Shown here: positions 50,501 to 59,500 of the stretch, piece by piece
Numbering within the stretch: the stretch's first letter is position 1
How the letters are laid out: every line of letters begins with the position of its first letter
Program-made: the position numbers and the translations under genes
Notes under the pieces: model-generated
What the model was told of the DNA's origin: nothing
The model's input: the letters and a program-made list of their open reading frames with translations, nothing else
Databases searched by the model: none
From: Porphyridium purpureum
Taxonomy: Eukaryota; Rhodophyta; Bangiophyceae; Porphyridiales; Porphyridiaceae
Reading direction: 5' to 3'
DNA length: 64,000 nt
Assembly (NCBI GenBank): GCA_008690995.1
Contig: VRMN01000005.1
Span: forward strand, 868,001-932,000

Positions 50501-51348
50501 ATAGCAATGGAGTGCTCAGTAGACCGTGTGCGACCTGGACGGTCCCGGAACACCCTCCAGTGCTTGAGCAACACCGCCCGAAGACCACTTTGGTGAAGCA
50601 CGTCTACGTGGCTGAGGTCTACATCCATAATGCGAGCACGCGTCTCCTCTTCGTCCTCTTGCATTACGTTTGGACTCCCGAGCTTACTTGCGTCTCTTTG
50701 CTCTACCCCAACGCAATCAATTAAGTTCAGTGATTTTGCAGGCGCTCCCTCTAAGAGGCGAATCGTGGCGCCGTCTTTCATTTCGAGCTCGCCCTTGCCA
50801 AAGGAAAGCGCGTTAGCATTAGCAACCCAGAAATCCCATCCCAGGATAAGATCTTCGATAAGATCTTCGGCAACTAATGCGCGCACCTGGTACATTGACT
50901 GGCCAATTTGTAGCTGAAGCTCTGATGCTCCGACAATACCGAGGGAGCTTCCGCCTGCAGTTCGACACTCCTGCGCCACGTCCTGTATTACGGCTCCTAG
51001 AGAACTGACCCACTTTGCTCGCGCATATACACCGGCAATCCCTACAGCACCCGTGTCGGCAAGAGCATCTACGGCAGATCCCGAGACCTTGACAGGCGTG
51101 CGACCCGATCGCATGACACGTGCTTTGGCCAACACGCGCACGTACGGGACTCTGCCAGAAGCAGATTCCACCAGATGGTTTAAGACTTCCAAGGTTGGAC
51201 TCGCTCGCAGGATTCGCTTCGGCCCTAGAGCTAGATCATCAATCACGGAACTTGTTCGAATTTCGGTGTTCTCTTCACCTACGCTGGGCTTGCGATATCC
51301 CAACGCTTCCATGGCCTCATCCACGGCCCTCCCATTCCACGCTACCAC
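47563..51348 (-). CDS. pol: chromovirus pol: protease, reverse transcriptase, RNase H, integrase, chromodomain
   Basis: An open pol frame of 1,261 codons. Seen in order: a protease with ALADTGAVGIAG, reverse transcriptase with MYLDDMLTG, RNase H with VLDTDASQIGLGGALYQ, the integrase zinc finger (HSAPFSGHFGVSK through QCRTCAARK), the integrase catalytic core (EVVAADVLTV, LSDNGPCF, NGAVERFNRT) and a C-terminal chromodomain (GAEYLVAWKGARKKDWTWES). The domain order RT-RNaseH-IN and the chromodomain place it in Ty3/Gypsy chromoviruses. It has no ATG of its own at the start, as expected if it is made together with gag. The family is known to link the two by frameshifting or read-through. Confidence 0.93.
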   Translation of the reverse strand: MVAWNGRAVDEAMEALGYRKPSVGEENTEIRTSSVIDDLALGPKRILRASPTLEVLNHLVESASGRVPYVRVLAKARVMRSGRTPVKVSGSAVDALADTGAVGIAGVYARAKWVSSLGAVIQDVAQECRTAGGSSLGIVGASELQLQIGQSMYQVRALVAEDLIEDLILGWDFWVANANALSFGKGELEMKDGATIRLLEGAPAKSLNLIDCVGVEQRDASKLGSPNVMQEDEEETRARIMDVDLSHVDVLHQSGLRAVLLKHWRVFRDRPGRTRSTEHSIAIDPGARLTPARLRRLSEVEREAESTLVQRLLSLGILEPCSGPYASANVIIRKPNGKWRLTTDFRQLNSHTVPDRYPIPDVRECLDWMGRFLPCGVFSVMDLADGFFQVPLAESSRDFTGMITAEGLFRYTVLAQGLRNSPATFQRLVNTILGSLRWKHILMYLDDMLTGTKTIEKHLEVLDVVLSKFQEENMTFSLQKCKFATARLSFLGHEVEEGRIRPGGKSTAAILKWPYPKGPTELLRFLGLVNWFRDFIPRFSDRAAPLRRALDGLDVNAKKAHRNTDLECAGWQARFGEDARCAFDGFKEVLTSDKVMLVLADPNAPKVLDTDASQIGLGGALYQEMPDGKLAPISFLSRTLTSAEQNYTVTELECLAVVWCLKKVRHYVFGTTVRIRTDHEPLRWLLSMKEPRGRLARWALTIQDFSFTIEHVKGRLNRVPDALSRLELNAVRTRARRDPVAEDSAVPTDEDDPHAIGQAVGYELPSPERLKAAYREDELLSKELAALQKSPRVYSYPEYYLDESGLAWAALKDKPRKVVPDGLVGSILDVYHSAPFSGHFGVSKTAARISDAEFWWPGWLQDVLEFVKQCRTCAARKGSPTPVTSHRMGKRVVTRRFEVVAADVLTVTPRTSTGYSKILVVSDLFTRFTIAICVRDERAETIAEAFLDRWAAIFGLPEALLSDNGPCFRADVLRQLCKMLRVRKLFTTAYNPQANGAVERFNRTLCDMLSSWVTEDDWDLWLPACVAAFNQTRHSTTQRTPYELMFGREANSWLGPFNPAAEGEVAPQDSARKEDAFVILLRNRLEALHNAVVENDATRDARRRELNASCRIVDVEPGDCVFVWKPPLGREGRKLADPWVGPFEVERADEHRAWLKTHDGKEFFVHRRRLKRVDRALLSNDTLRSTSLGNADGDIVEVSGLKARRERSDGAEYLVAWKGARKKDWTWESSSALPPALVWAFNRGSLHRGTALRSTSGESFL

Positions 51349-51360
51349 GCGTCCGCGTAG

Positions 51361-52572
51361 TCACTCGCTCGCAGGCGCCGCCGAGGTAGCTCTGCGCACC
51401 GGTGCTGGCGCCAGGCAGTCTCCGGCATAGTGTCCTGTCCCTTGGCAGCGGCGACACCCCACTCGATCCGAGTTGGCCATTAAACGGTTCCCCCCGATTC
51501 CGGGCACGCCCAAAACGGCTGCCACCCGGTCCGCCAGGAACTCCACTTCGATCAACTTTTGATCCTCTGTCTCCTTCGCCGGGTCAGGAGGTACACCCCC
51601 AAGATTTGGTTCGGAATCATGAAGTACATTGACCGCAGCCCCCGGTGGACGGAAAACCGGTCTCCCTTGGGCAAAGCTTCGTCCCTTCTCCAGTGTCGAC
51701 CCGTAGTTTTTCTCCAACGGTAAAATCATTCCGAAGAATGTTTCTGTGGCAGCGTGGAGACGACCCATCTGTTGAATATCTCGAGGAAGTCCTCGAACAA
51801 AGTCGCTCTTCATCGACGCCTCGGATTTCCCAAGAGCAGCGCCGAGCTCGTACACGGCGCGGTGATAGTTTGCCACTGACTCGCCCTTCGTCCATTTCCT
51901 CTCGCAGTACTCTTGTTCCACAGATTCCAAAAGCTGAGGAGACCAGAAAACCGAACGCGCCCACGCCCAACGCTGCTGAGCCGAGTACTCCGTCGCAAGC
52001 TCGCCGTTCTTCTCGGCAGTGCGATAAACCTGCTCAGCCGAATCCGCAAAAGCTAGAACCACAAACTTTGCCGTGAGGTCGGCTGGAATGTGGCGACATG
52101 CTTCCACCCAGGTCAAATACGTGGTTTCGAACCTGAGATCACGCGCGTGACGGATGCGACAGTCTTTCATCTCGAGAATGACCGACCTCTTCATTTCTTG
52201 CTCGAGTTTGATGAGCCGGAGCTCCTCAGTGGACATTGTCAACAGGCTCGAACCATCAGAGACCGCCAGTGCAGTCCCGATTCTGGACGCGCGGCTGGGC
52301 TCCCCCGGTGGCTCGGCACCATGTTCGGCGGATCTTGGCCGAGAACCGCGATCCTGCGCGTCCGCAATCGTCGGTTCGTCCAGCTGCGGTCCGAGACGCT
52401 GAAAGATCATCTCCATTCTCTGACGTATCTGGTCAATGCTTTCGCGCAGCTGCTCCTGGCCGGATGCGATCAGCTCTACACGTCCCTGGAGTGCCGCCAC
52501 ATCAGCCGTGACGCTCGCTACAGTTGGACGCCCGGCCATTTCCCCCAAGATATCCGACAGGCGTCCGGACAT
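51361..52572 (-). CDS. gag: chromovirus gag
   Basis: A 403-residue capsid-type protein from the ATG at 52572 (MSGRLSDILGEMAGRPTVAS). A coiled N-terminal part is followed by a capsid-like region (TYLTWVEACRHIPADL, WARSVFWSPQLLE, GESVANYHRAVYEL). Near the C-terminus is a CCHC zinc knuckle (CRRCQGTGHYAGDC). It lies directly upstream of pol. Confidence 0.88.
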   Translation of the reverse strand: MSGRLSDILGEMAGRPTVASVTADVAALQGRVELIASGQEQLRESIDQIRQRMEMIFQRLGPQLDEPTIADAQDRGSRPRSAEHGAEPPGEPSRASRIGTALAVSDGSSLLTMSTEELRLIKLEQEMKRSVILEMKDCRIRHARDLRFETTYLTWVEACRHIPADLTAKFVVLAFADSAEQVYRTAEKNGELATEYSAQQRWAWARSVFWSPQLLESVEQEYCERKWTKGESVANYHRAVYELGAALGKSEASMKSDFVRGLPRDIQQMGRLHAATETFFGMILPLEKNYGSTLEKGRSFAQGRPVFRPPGAAVNVLHDSEPNLGGVPPDPAKETEDQKLIEVEFLADRVAAVLGVPGIGGNRLMANSDRVGCRRCQGTGHYAGDCLAPAPVRRATSAAPASE

Positions 52573-52841
52573 AAATCAGATAATCAGTCAGTCCCTAGAA
52601 ATCAAACGCAAAAGTGTGCAATGCGTGTGCTGAAGCCACCCGGCTTCCCACACAAGTTCAAAAACCAAACAGAACTATCTTTTCAAAGCCACCCGACTTC
52701 AAACGAGACACCAGAGCCACCCGACCTGGCACCTCTCCCCCACGTCGCCCTGGTTCCGGGCCACCCGACCACCAACCAGACCGGCCCGCGCGCTCCCACA
52801 AGAAATTACTCAAGAATGGGGCAACGCTAATTCTAGAATTA

Positions 52842-53119
52842 TGCTGTGTACTACACCCGCAGCCACTACAACCCCTCTCTCACCTACAGGCACCCGCCCG
52901 GATCGAACCCCGACACCAACGGCACACCAACCTCTCCTCGCACTTCGGTACCTCCTTTACTTTTCGTTTAGCTCGGGCCGCACGGCGGCGTGGATTATAT
53001 ACTGCCGCAAAGCCCTGGATCTAACTCAGTGGTGGGTTTGGATGGGGTTTTGGAGGGTGGACTGTACTATGGAGTACAGGTGCTACATGTGTACAGTGCA
53101 TGGGGTGTACAGCATAGCA
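52842..53119 (-). repeat. 5' LTR of the chromovirus
   Basis: Identical by eye to the 3' LTR over all 278 bases. In element orientation it would drive transcription from a TATA-like GTATATAATC preceded by three CTGTAC boxes. Confidence 0.95.
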
Positions 53120-53415
53120 CCCCGCAGTATAATTAGACCAGCACGAATGAGTATCGTCCACTTCATTTGACCATGCGGCGTGAAAGACATCTGAGCACAT
53201 CGAAATCGAACCTTTTCTTGTCAGAAGAAAGAATCTTCTTTCACTTTTCACGAAACGACGTTTGAGCTCTGGCACAATCAAGTCTTGCTAGCTTTCGGTC
53301 GAGTGTCAAAAGACAGATTATTCACCACACGATGGAAGGCATACTGCTGGCGCATTGCGCTCCAGACTGTGGTCCATGATGCAATAGTTTTTCCTCCGCA
53401 GGAGCAGATCCTCGG

Positions 53416-53715
53416 CTAGTAGTCACGCTTTTCGAAAAGCTCGCTCAAACTTTCACTATTCGTGATCCTTTCGACAACGGCCGGCGTGAGCTTCGACGGG
53501 TTGGTGGAAGTGTACTTGAGACTGTAGGCATCAGTACCTGCTGAGAAGCGGCGAATTGCGCTACCGGAGCGGTTTATCTTACGCGATATTCCCTGCAGAG
53601 CGTCGCATGCTGCCTTGAAGGCCAAAATGGCTCTTTTTCTGCGCTCTGAGAGTCCGCATTTGCGTCGCATGGTACCTGAGCGATTGTGTCGCACATGAGC
53701 GCACACGAAGATCAA
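53416..53715 (-). pseudogene. Tc1/mariner transposase, N-terminal DNA-binding part
   Basis: About 90 residues include a Tc1-type helix-turn-helix (LSERRKRAILAFKAACDALQ, then ISRKINRSGSAIRRF) and KLTPAVVERI, matching the PAX-like N-terminal domain. The frame ends early by a stop, and further transposase similarity continues in other frames, so the gene is inactive. Confidence 0.75.
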
Positions 53716-53767
53716 AATTCGTGCCGCCTGTCCACGCGCAGCCTTGGATTGTCGCTGATATTGTTCC

Positions 53768-53901
53768 CGGTCCTATCCTTTTTGTGCGCGCTTTTCACTG
53801 TACCTCCAGTGGAGAACACCGCCTTACATAGTAAAACGATCGAATTTATTATAAAGTCCAGAAAAATTTGGGGGGGTCCTATCCTATTTGTCCGCACTTT
53901 A
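53768..53901. repeat. right IR/DR end of the Tc1/mariner element
   Basis: The inner repeat is at 53768-53795 and the outer repeat at 53870-53901, both carrying TCCTATCC and inverted relative to the left end. The terminal TA is at 53900-53901. Confidence 0.8.
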
Positions 53902-54202
53902 CTTCCCCTTCGTTCAGTCGCTTATGTACCGCTGTACCTACCGCCCGTAACAAATTTCGTCTGAGCGTCGTGAAAGTAACCTGCGCAGTTTTATGGCCTG
54001 AGACGCGCTGCGGCGCTTGAGTACCGACTGCCGATGTTGACGCTTCCGTTTGTGTTTATCATGAGATCAGGTCGAAACTGCTTATTCCACTCAGATGGCG
54101 ACATACTATGACGTTCACGATGCTCGCCGCAACTGGTTCTAGTGTTGAGATCGACGAGAGCCATGAACGGGTGGCACGGACCACGGGGTTTTCCTCGTGA
54201 GA
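53902..54202. promoter_or_regulatory. upstream region of GT-A-like gene with a CTGTAC box
   Basis: One CTGTAC box at 53932-53937, in sense for the next gene, lies just outside the mariner element. No gene is seen. Confidence 0.35.
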
Positions 54203-55573
54203 ATGGACGTCTCGCGTGTGGTTTGGGCGTCTGCCGCTGCGTGCCTTGTTCTCCTCTGCGCCTTCGCGAGCATCGCGCTCTCTGGGCAGGGCTCGAATGA
54301 GCGATTTGCCGTTCTTGAAAGCGAGCACGACTGGAATGCAGCCCTTCAAGAACACATGCGGCCGGCACAGAGTGGAAGTGGGGCAGTTCGCGACGCGGAG
54401 ATCTTGGTTTTGGATGACGAGATTTCAGGTGGGAAACTAACTTGGACGAATCGCAGTCTTGGACTCAATCATAAGCCTTACTGGAATACTTGCCACTCTA
54501 CCCTTGATCAGAATCTTTCGGAGAAAAATCCTCTGCTAAAGTTCACTCCAAATCGTCATGTACCTGTTTTGGATGACACGCGCAGCGCGATCATTGTCGC
54601 GCTGATGGGCAGAAGATACGAAGACGGAGTGGCCGAGGTGATCGACTCCTGGCAGCAATTTCTTCTTGGGCTCAAGCCGAGTACGTCGTACGTTATAATT
54701 GTTGTTCTCCTTGGCGGATCGAAAGCTGCGGTTGATGATTTTGTCCAGTTGATTTCAAACTCCGTTGATCCACTCGACTGTGAAGTCGAGCACCGACGAG
54801 CATTTTGTGCGAAAATGGCCGCCCTGGATGGAGGATACAGGATATTCATCGCAAGAGAGTCAGGAATGCACGTTTGGGTCACGTTTCGGCCGGTCATTAT
54901 TCCATCTTCTTTTGGCCGAGTCTCGCATCTTCCATTTGCCGAATTTTCCAAGCTTCAAAAGAAAAAATGCAAGAGCTGCTGCCAGTTCACTCTCCAATAT
55001 GCGTACGCAACGAATTGGTATGGGTTTGAGCTTCCTTTCCTGAAGGTGATAGACTACTTCGACTTTGTCTTCAAATTTGATGCGGACATGAGGGCGTGCC
55101 GCTCGGCCCCGATGGATATGGTTGGCGATATGATTCGTACGCGAGCGGTTTATATGACCAGCCAAACCCTTACTGATCGCAAGTGTAGTGGTACAAACAA
55201 GGAGTTACTGTTCCATTTCTTGGCCAAAGAGGAGCAGCGCTGTGGGTTTCGCATTCATCCACAAGCGAACGAGCATATGTGGTGGGACGACCAGCTCGTG
55301 CCGTACTCAAATTTTTTCGGTGTTTGGCTAGGTCTCTTAACTTCGCCTGAAGTCAGTCGTTTTGCTGTGGAATATCGAGACTTCACCACCGGGCTGTGGG
55401 AGAATCGATGGGGTGACCAGCAGTTTTGGTCCAACATTTGGGGTCTTTTCTTCCCACACGCATACAATGAGCATGTCCTAAATTTGGAGGAATGGCGCTC
55501 CAGTGGACTGATTCAGCACAAGCGCGCGTGTCCAAATGACTCGAATGCTACAAGCAGTGCAAGTCAGCGCTGA
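54203..55573 (+). CDS. type II membrane glycosyltransferase-like protein (GT-A, possibly GT15-like)
   Basis: A 456-residue protein; the first ATG in frame is at 54203. A short tail is followed by an anchor (VVWASAAACLVLLCAFASIA), a stem and a lumenal domain. The metal-binding type motif is FVFKFDADMRACRS (DxD). Near the C-terminus WENRWGDQQFWSNIWGLFF recalls the RWGDAP...H segment of GT15 mannosyltransferases, but the Q/F variant is unlike them. The sugar and acceptor cannot be told. It sits next to the nested transposons and is the first host gene right of the island. Confidence 0.7.
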   Translation: MDVSRVVWASAAACLVLLCAFASIALSGQGSNERFAVLESEHDWNAALQEHMRPAQSGSGAVRDAEILVLDDEISGGKLTWTNRSLGLNHKPYWNTCHSTLDQNLSEKNPLLKFTPNRHVPVLDDTRSAIIVALMGRRYEDGVAEVIDSWQQFLLGLKPSTSYVIIVVLLGGSKAAVDDFVQLISNSVDPLDCEVEHRRAFCAKMAALDGGYRIFIARESGMHVWVTFRPVIIPSSFGRVSHLPFAEFSKLQKKKCKSCCQFTLQYAYATNWYGFELPFLKVIDYFDFVFKFDADMRACRSAPMDMVGDMIRTRAVYMTSQTLTDRKCSGTNKELLFHFLAKEEQRCGFRIHPQANEHMWWDDQLVPYSNFFGVWLGLLTSPEVSRFAVEYRDFTTGLWENRWGDQQFWSNIWGLFFPHAYNEHVLNLEEWRSSGLIQHKRACPNDSNATSSASQR

Positions 55574-56554
55574 TTCGCAAATTTTCCGAACTTTGCGGAA
55601 GCCGTATCGAAAAGTGAGTAAGAATGGGATGCTTGATGGCATGCGACTTCAACCTATAAGATGTGCGACAGGACGAATGATTGTCGCGGACCTGGCCGGC
55701 ATCAATCTGCGTCGGAGGGAAATGATCAACCGATGGAAGAACTGGAGAACCCGCAGTCCTCCAACCACTGCGCGTTTCTTTGGCACGAAGCTGGGTCGCA
55801 GTTTGCCGGATCTGTTTTTTGTACTCGCAAATAATATCGAAAATTATAGAGAAACATATTTGAATGCATATGTCTATATGTTCTGAGTCCGCGAAAATTC
55901 AACCGCGATTTACCCGATGCAGCTGCGCCGCGGCGTATACAATACACCGAAGGCACAGATTCCGTCTGGACCTCAGCCAAAGAAAGAAGTCTGGACATCC
56001 AGTAAAACCCATTGAATTGCAAATGGAAGGTGAGTCGTCGACTTCACAACAGTTGGATTTCAAGAAACGCCGCTTTGTGCGCTTCATCGCCACGCAGCGT
56101 CTGTGGCGTTGCAGTCTCGGCGGTAAGCTGCCATCGATGCCGTAGTGCTGCCGACGAAGGGAGAGCGCAGCGCGCGATTGTGGTCAGCGTGCGGAAAGCA
56201 CGGGCGCACGCAACGCGCCACCAGAACCCAGCTGTACCTTCGGTGGTGGAGGTACAGTCACTGACGTCCAAATATCTCAATTTTCAAATTTTCGAAAACG
56301 ACATGAAGCACGAAGCTGAAGCCTTGAAAGCTCTCATGGTCGCCATCACCCCATACAGCTGCTCGAGCACAGGCGGGAAGTAGAGGTGGCGCCAAGGTGC
56401 ATGACACTCACAGATAGAGGCCAGCGACCCAGACCCTTTCGCAGAAGCCGCTTGACTTTGTGCGTCGCGCGCGTCCAGCAGATAGGCGAGCCGGCGCTGC
56501 TGGCTTTCGTTTGGAGCAGGACGACGTCCCGGGCAAGCACAGTCGGCCGGCAAC
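55574..56554. promoter_or_regulatory. upstream region of coiled-coil gene, no gene seen
   Basis: About 980 bases. CTGTAC boxes lie at 56232-56237 (sense for the coiled-coil gene) and 56252-56257 (reverse). The short frames have no domain. Confidence 0.4.
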
Positions 56555-59500
56555 ATGGCGTGCAGTGGAGGATGCGAGCTGGAGAAGCTGCTGGAAGAAA
56601 CCGAACATGAGGTCGCAACAAAACACGCTGAGAATCTTCAGCTGAAGGTTGAGCTCCAGCGAGCGATCAAGCAGATCGAGCAAATCAAAAAAGAGGCGCA
56701 GCGAGCTGACGCAAATAAGGAGAACGACGCTGATGGGTTGCAGGCAAAGCTGAATCAAGCTCTACTTGTCGAGAAGAAACAAATGGCTTCGCAGCTTGCG
56801 TCTGCCCAGTTTGCACGTGACCATGCGAAAAAGGAACTTGCCGCGACACTTGAACAGCTCGAGGCCAGTCAACGCGAAAAGTTGGCCGCACAAGAGGAGC
56901 TCATGAAACGGAAGCGGGTCTGTGACGAAGCAGAGCGCGAGTGCCAAAAGCTCAGAACCGACCTGGAGGCCTGCACAACTGCCTTTGAGAGAGAAATCGC
57001 TGAGCTTGACGAAGATCTGATAAAAATGAAAGGCTTGTATGATGCTGCTGAGGCCGCACGCAAGGCCCTGGAGGAACAGGGCCTCAATCATGATGAACAG
57101 TTGGCAGTCGAGCGTGAGAACGCAGTCGAAAAGGCCAAGGCACTCGAGAAGACTCGCGCCGACCAGCAGAAACAGCATGACGTACTTCAAGAAGAGCTTG
57201 CAAAGACAAAGTCTTCACAGGAGGGGCACATGCACGAGTCCGCGCGCTTGACACAAGAGGTGAATTTGCTTCGGGAGCGTAATGAAGAGCTTTACAGTCA
57301 CGTGGGCATTTCTGATGCTAGAATTGCAGAACTGCAAAATCAAGTGCAAGAACTTGATCGTGCCCGTCAAACGAAGGAGGTTGTTGGGAAGGATCTCGAG
57401 CTCGAGCTTGAGGGCGTGAAAGCGGCTTTCAGCGCGGCATCGAAAGCGCACGATGAGGCATGTGCAGCGCTAGAGTGCATGAAAGTAGAGCTTGGAACGG
57501 AACGAGAGAGGGTCGCTTCCTTCCAGTCTACTAAACGACAGCTTGAGCAAGCTGAGCGAGAAAACACGCACATCGCTCAAGAGCTGCAGAAAATTTCTGC
57601 CCAACTGGACAAGGAGCGCACCAAGAGCGCTGACCTTGATCTCGCGCTGAATGATACGCTTGACAGGAAGAACGGCGTTGAGGCCGAGCTTCGTCATGTG
57701 TTGGAACAATACGCACACCTTCAAAGTCAAGATGGAGAAGCAACTGCACGTCTGGAGCAGATGGAAGCTGAGTTGATGCAGATGCGCCACTCATCTGCCG
57801 AGCTTCGAGATGTAGCATGCGGCAACCAAGTCCAAGAGTGGCAAGCTGTTTTGGCGCGTGAGCGAGACCAGCTTGCGCGTGTGCTAAATGACAACAATCG
57901 CCTGCAGCATGCAGTGTGCCAGTCTGAGCAAGAGTACTCACAACTTCATCTGGCGCTGCAGCAAGCACACCAGGCGATGGCAAGTCAGACAGAGTCCCTG
58001 CGCCAGTCATTCGTCCAGCAGATGCAGGCAACGAGTGCCGAGTATGACGCAGTGGAGGCTGAGCGCGCCCGTCTGAGCACAGAATGCGACATATTACGTG
58101 CGCAGGTAGATAGCACCAAGGCCACATTGCTTGCCGAGTTGGAGGCAGGCGCGCGACGTGTCAAGACATTGGAAGATGAGAAGAGCACACTCTTACAGCA
58201 CGGACAGGACCGCGAAGAATACGAAGAAATCATGCGTCAAGAAATCGCCAAGTCTGAGCGGCGACTGGATGAGGTGCATGCCCAGGTTAGCGCTTTGACA
58301 AAGAGTCTGGCAGAGCGTGACGAGGGACTAAAGCTTGTTCGCCGAGAGAGCGTGGAAGAGACGCGTCGCTTGACAGATGAACTCAAGACCTGCACGCACG
58401 AGCTGGATTCCTTCAAGGCTCGAGTTGCAGCTCTGCAGTCGGTCGAAGCACAGAACAACTCGTTGGTTGGGCAAATCCATGAGCTTTCACAGCAAGTGCA
58501 GGACAAGGACGTGATCCAGGCACGCTGCGAGGAGCTTGAGGCGGAGCTTGCCGAATGTCGTGCTCAAATTCCATTGGTGATGAGCGACATGGCCATCGTG
58601 CGAGATCGCTTGACGCTCGCTGAGGAGCGCGTGGTTGACCTGAAGCGTGTCGAGCGTGTCTGCGAGCGGCTCGAGACGCAACTGCGCGAAGCACAAGAGC
58701 GCGTTCAGTCGTACGATGACTTGGATCGCACTGCGCTGGCCCTCAAGATCCAGCTTGCGGCGGTGCAAGAGGAGTTGGAAAAGGCATGGACGCATGCGGC
58801 AGCTGTCGATGCCGATCTCCAAAAAACTCGGGCGGAAAAGGAGCGATTTGCGGGAGAAATGCAAAGCGAAGTGGAAGCCGGGAGGGCTGAACACGCCGAA
58901 GAATGTTCGAAGCTCAAGGCTGCAGTTGGAGAAGCCGATGCTGCATGTGCTCATCTTCGACAGTTGCTATGTGCACGTGACCAGGTCATTGCCAACCTTG
59001 AGGCCTCTCAAAATGCCATGAAGAAGGAGCTTGAAGATACGCAACATTGTTTGACTGGAGCATTTGAAGAGCGCAACAAAGTGATGCTCGAGGTTGTAAG
59101 TTTGAGGCAAGCAGAAGCGCAGCACAAGGTCCTTGAATTGGAAGTGAAAGACTTGCGTGCCCGTTTGGAAGCATTGCAGTGCACTGAACGAAAATATGAG
59201 GAGCTGAAAGCCACTGAAGTGACACTTAATGAGCAAGTTGGGCGGCTCGAGTCTGAGATCACGTCATTGGCTGCCATATCGTCGGAAAGCTTGCGGAAGG
59301 AGCAAGAAGCACAGGAAGCGCTGAGACGCACTGTGGCAAGTCTCGAAGAGCAAACGCATCTTGCCGAGACACTCGAGGCTCGTGTTGCTGCGCTGTCTGA
59401 AACTGAAACAAAATACACTGCGCTTGCTTCCGGTATGGAAGCACTAGACAAGCAGCTGCAAGGTCGCGAAATTGAGCTGGCAAAAGTCAGCGAAGCGCTG

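Larger units (their letters stand above)
46405..53119 (-). mobile_element. Ty3/Gypsy chromovirus, looks whole
   Basis: A 6.7-kb LTR retrotransposon on the minus strand. It has two 278-base LTRs that look identical by eye, a 4-base target duplication CCCC (46401-46404 and 53120-53123), and a gag and a pol frame that both look open. A polypurine stretch (GGCGGTGGGGGAGATG on the minus strand, 46683-46698) touches the 3' LTR. A primer-binding site matching a common tRNA was not recognised next to the 5' LTR, where a 14-base palindrome (52828-52841) lies instead. Identical LTRs imply a recent insertion. About 880 bases between pol and the 3' LTR hold a minisatellite. Confidence 0.93.
45739..53899 (-). 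mobile_element. Tc1/mariner transposon, split by a chromovirus
   Basis: A TA dinucleotide flanks both ends (45737-45738 and 53900-53901). Each end begins AAGTGCG and continues to GGATAGGACCCCCC; a second copy lies inside each end (about 45865-45894 and 53768-53795). Without the inserted retroelement it is about 1,442 bases long. The transposase runs on the minus strand. Its N-terminal helix-turn-helix is at 53416-53715 (LSERRKRAILAFKAACDALQ, INRSGSAIRRF). The first catalytic Asp region is near 53200 (SSDKKRFDF). The middle and end are at 45900-46404 (GGSIMIWG, VSADRYVRMLQ, a QYATVDRLKSAVFAAQ-type tail). Stops and frame changes show it is dead. Confidence 0.85.
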
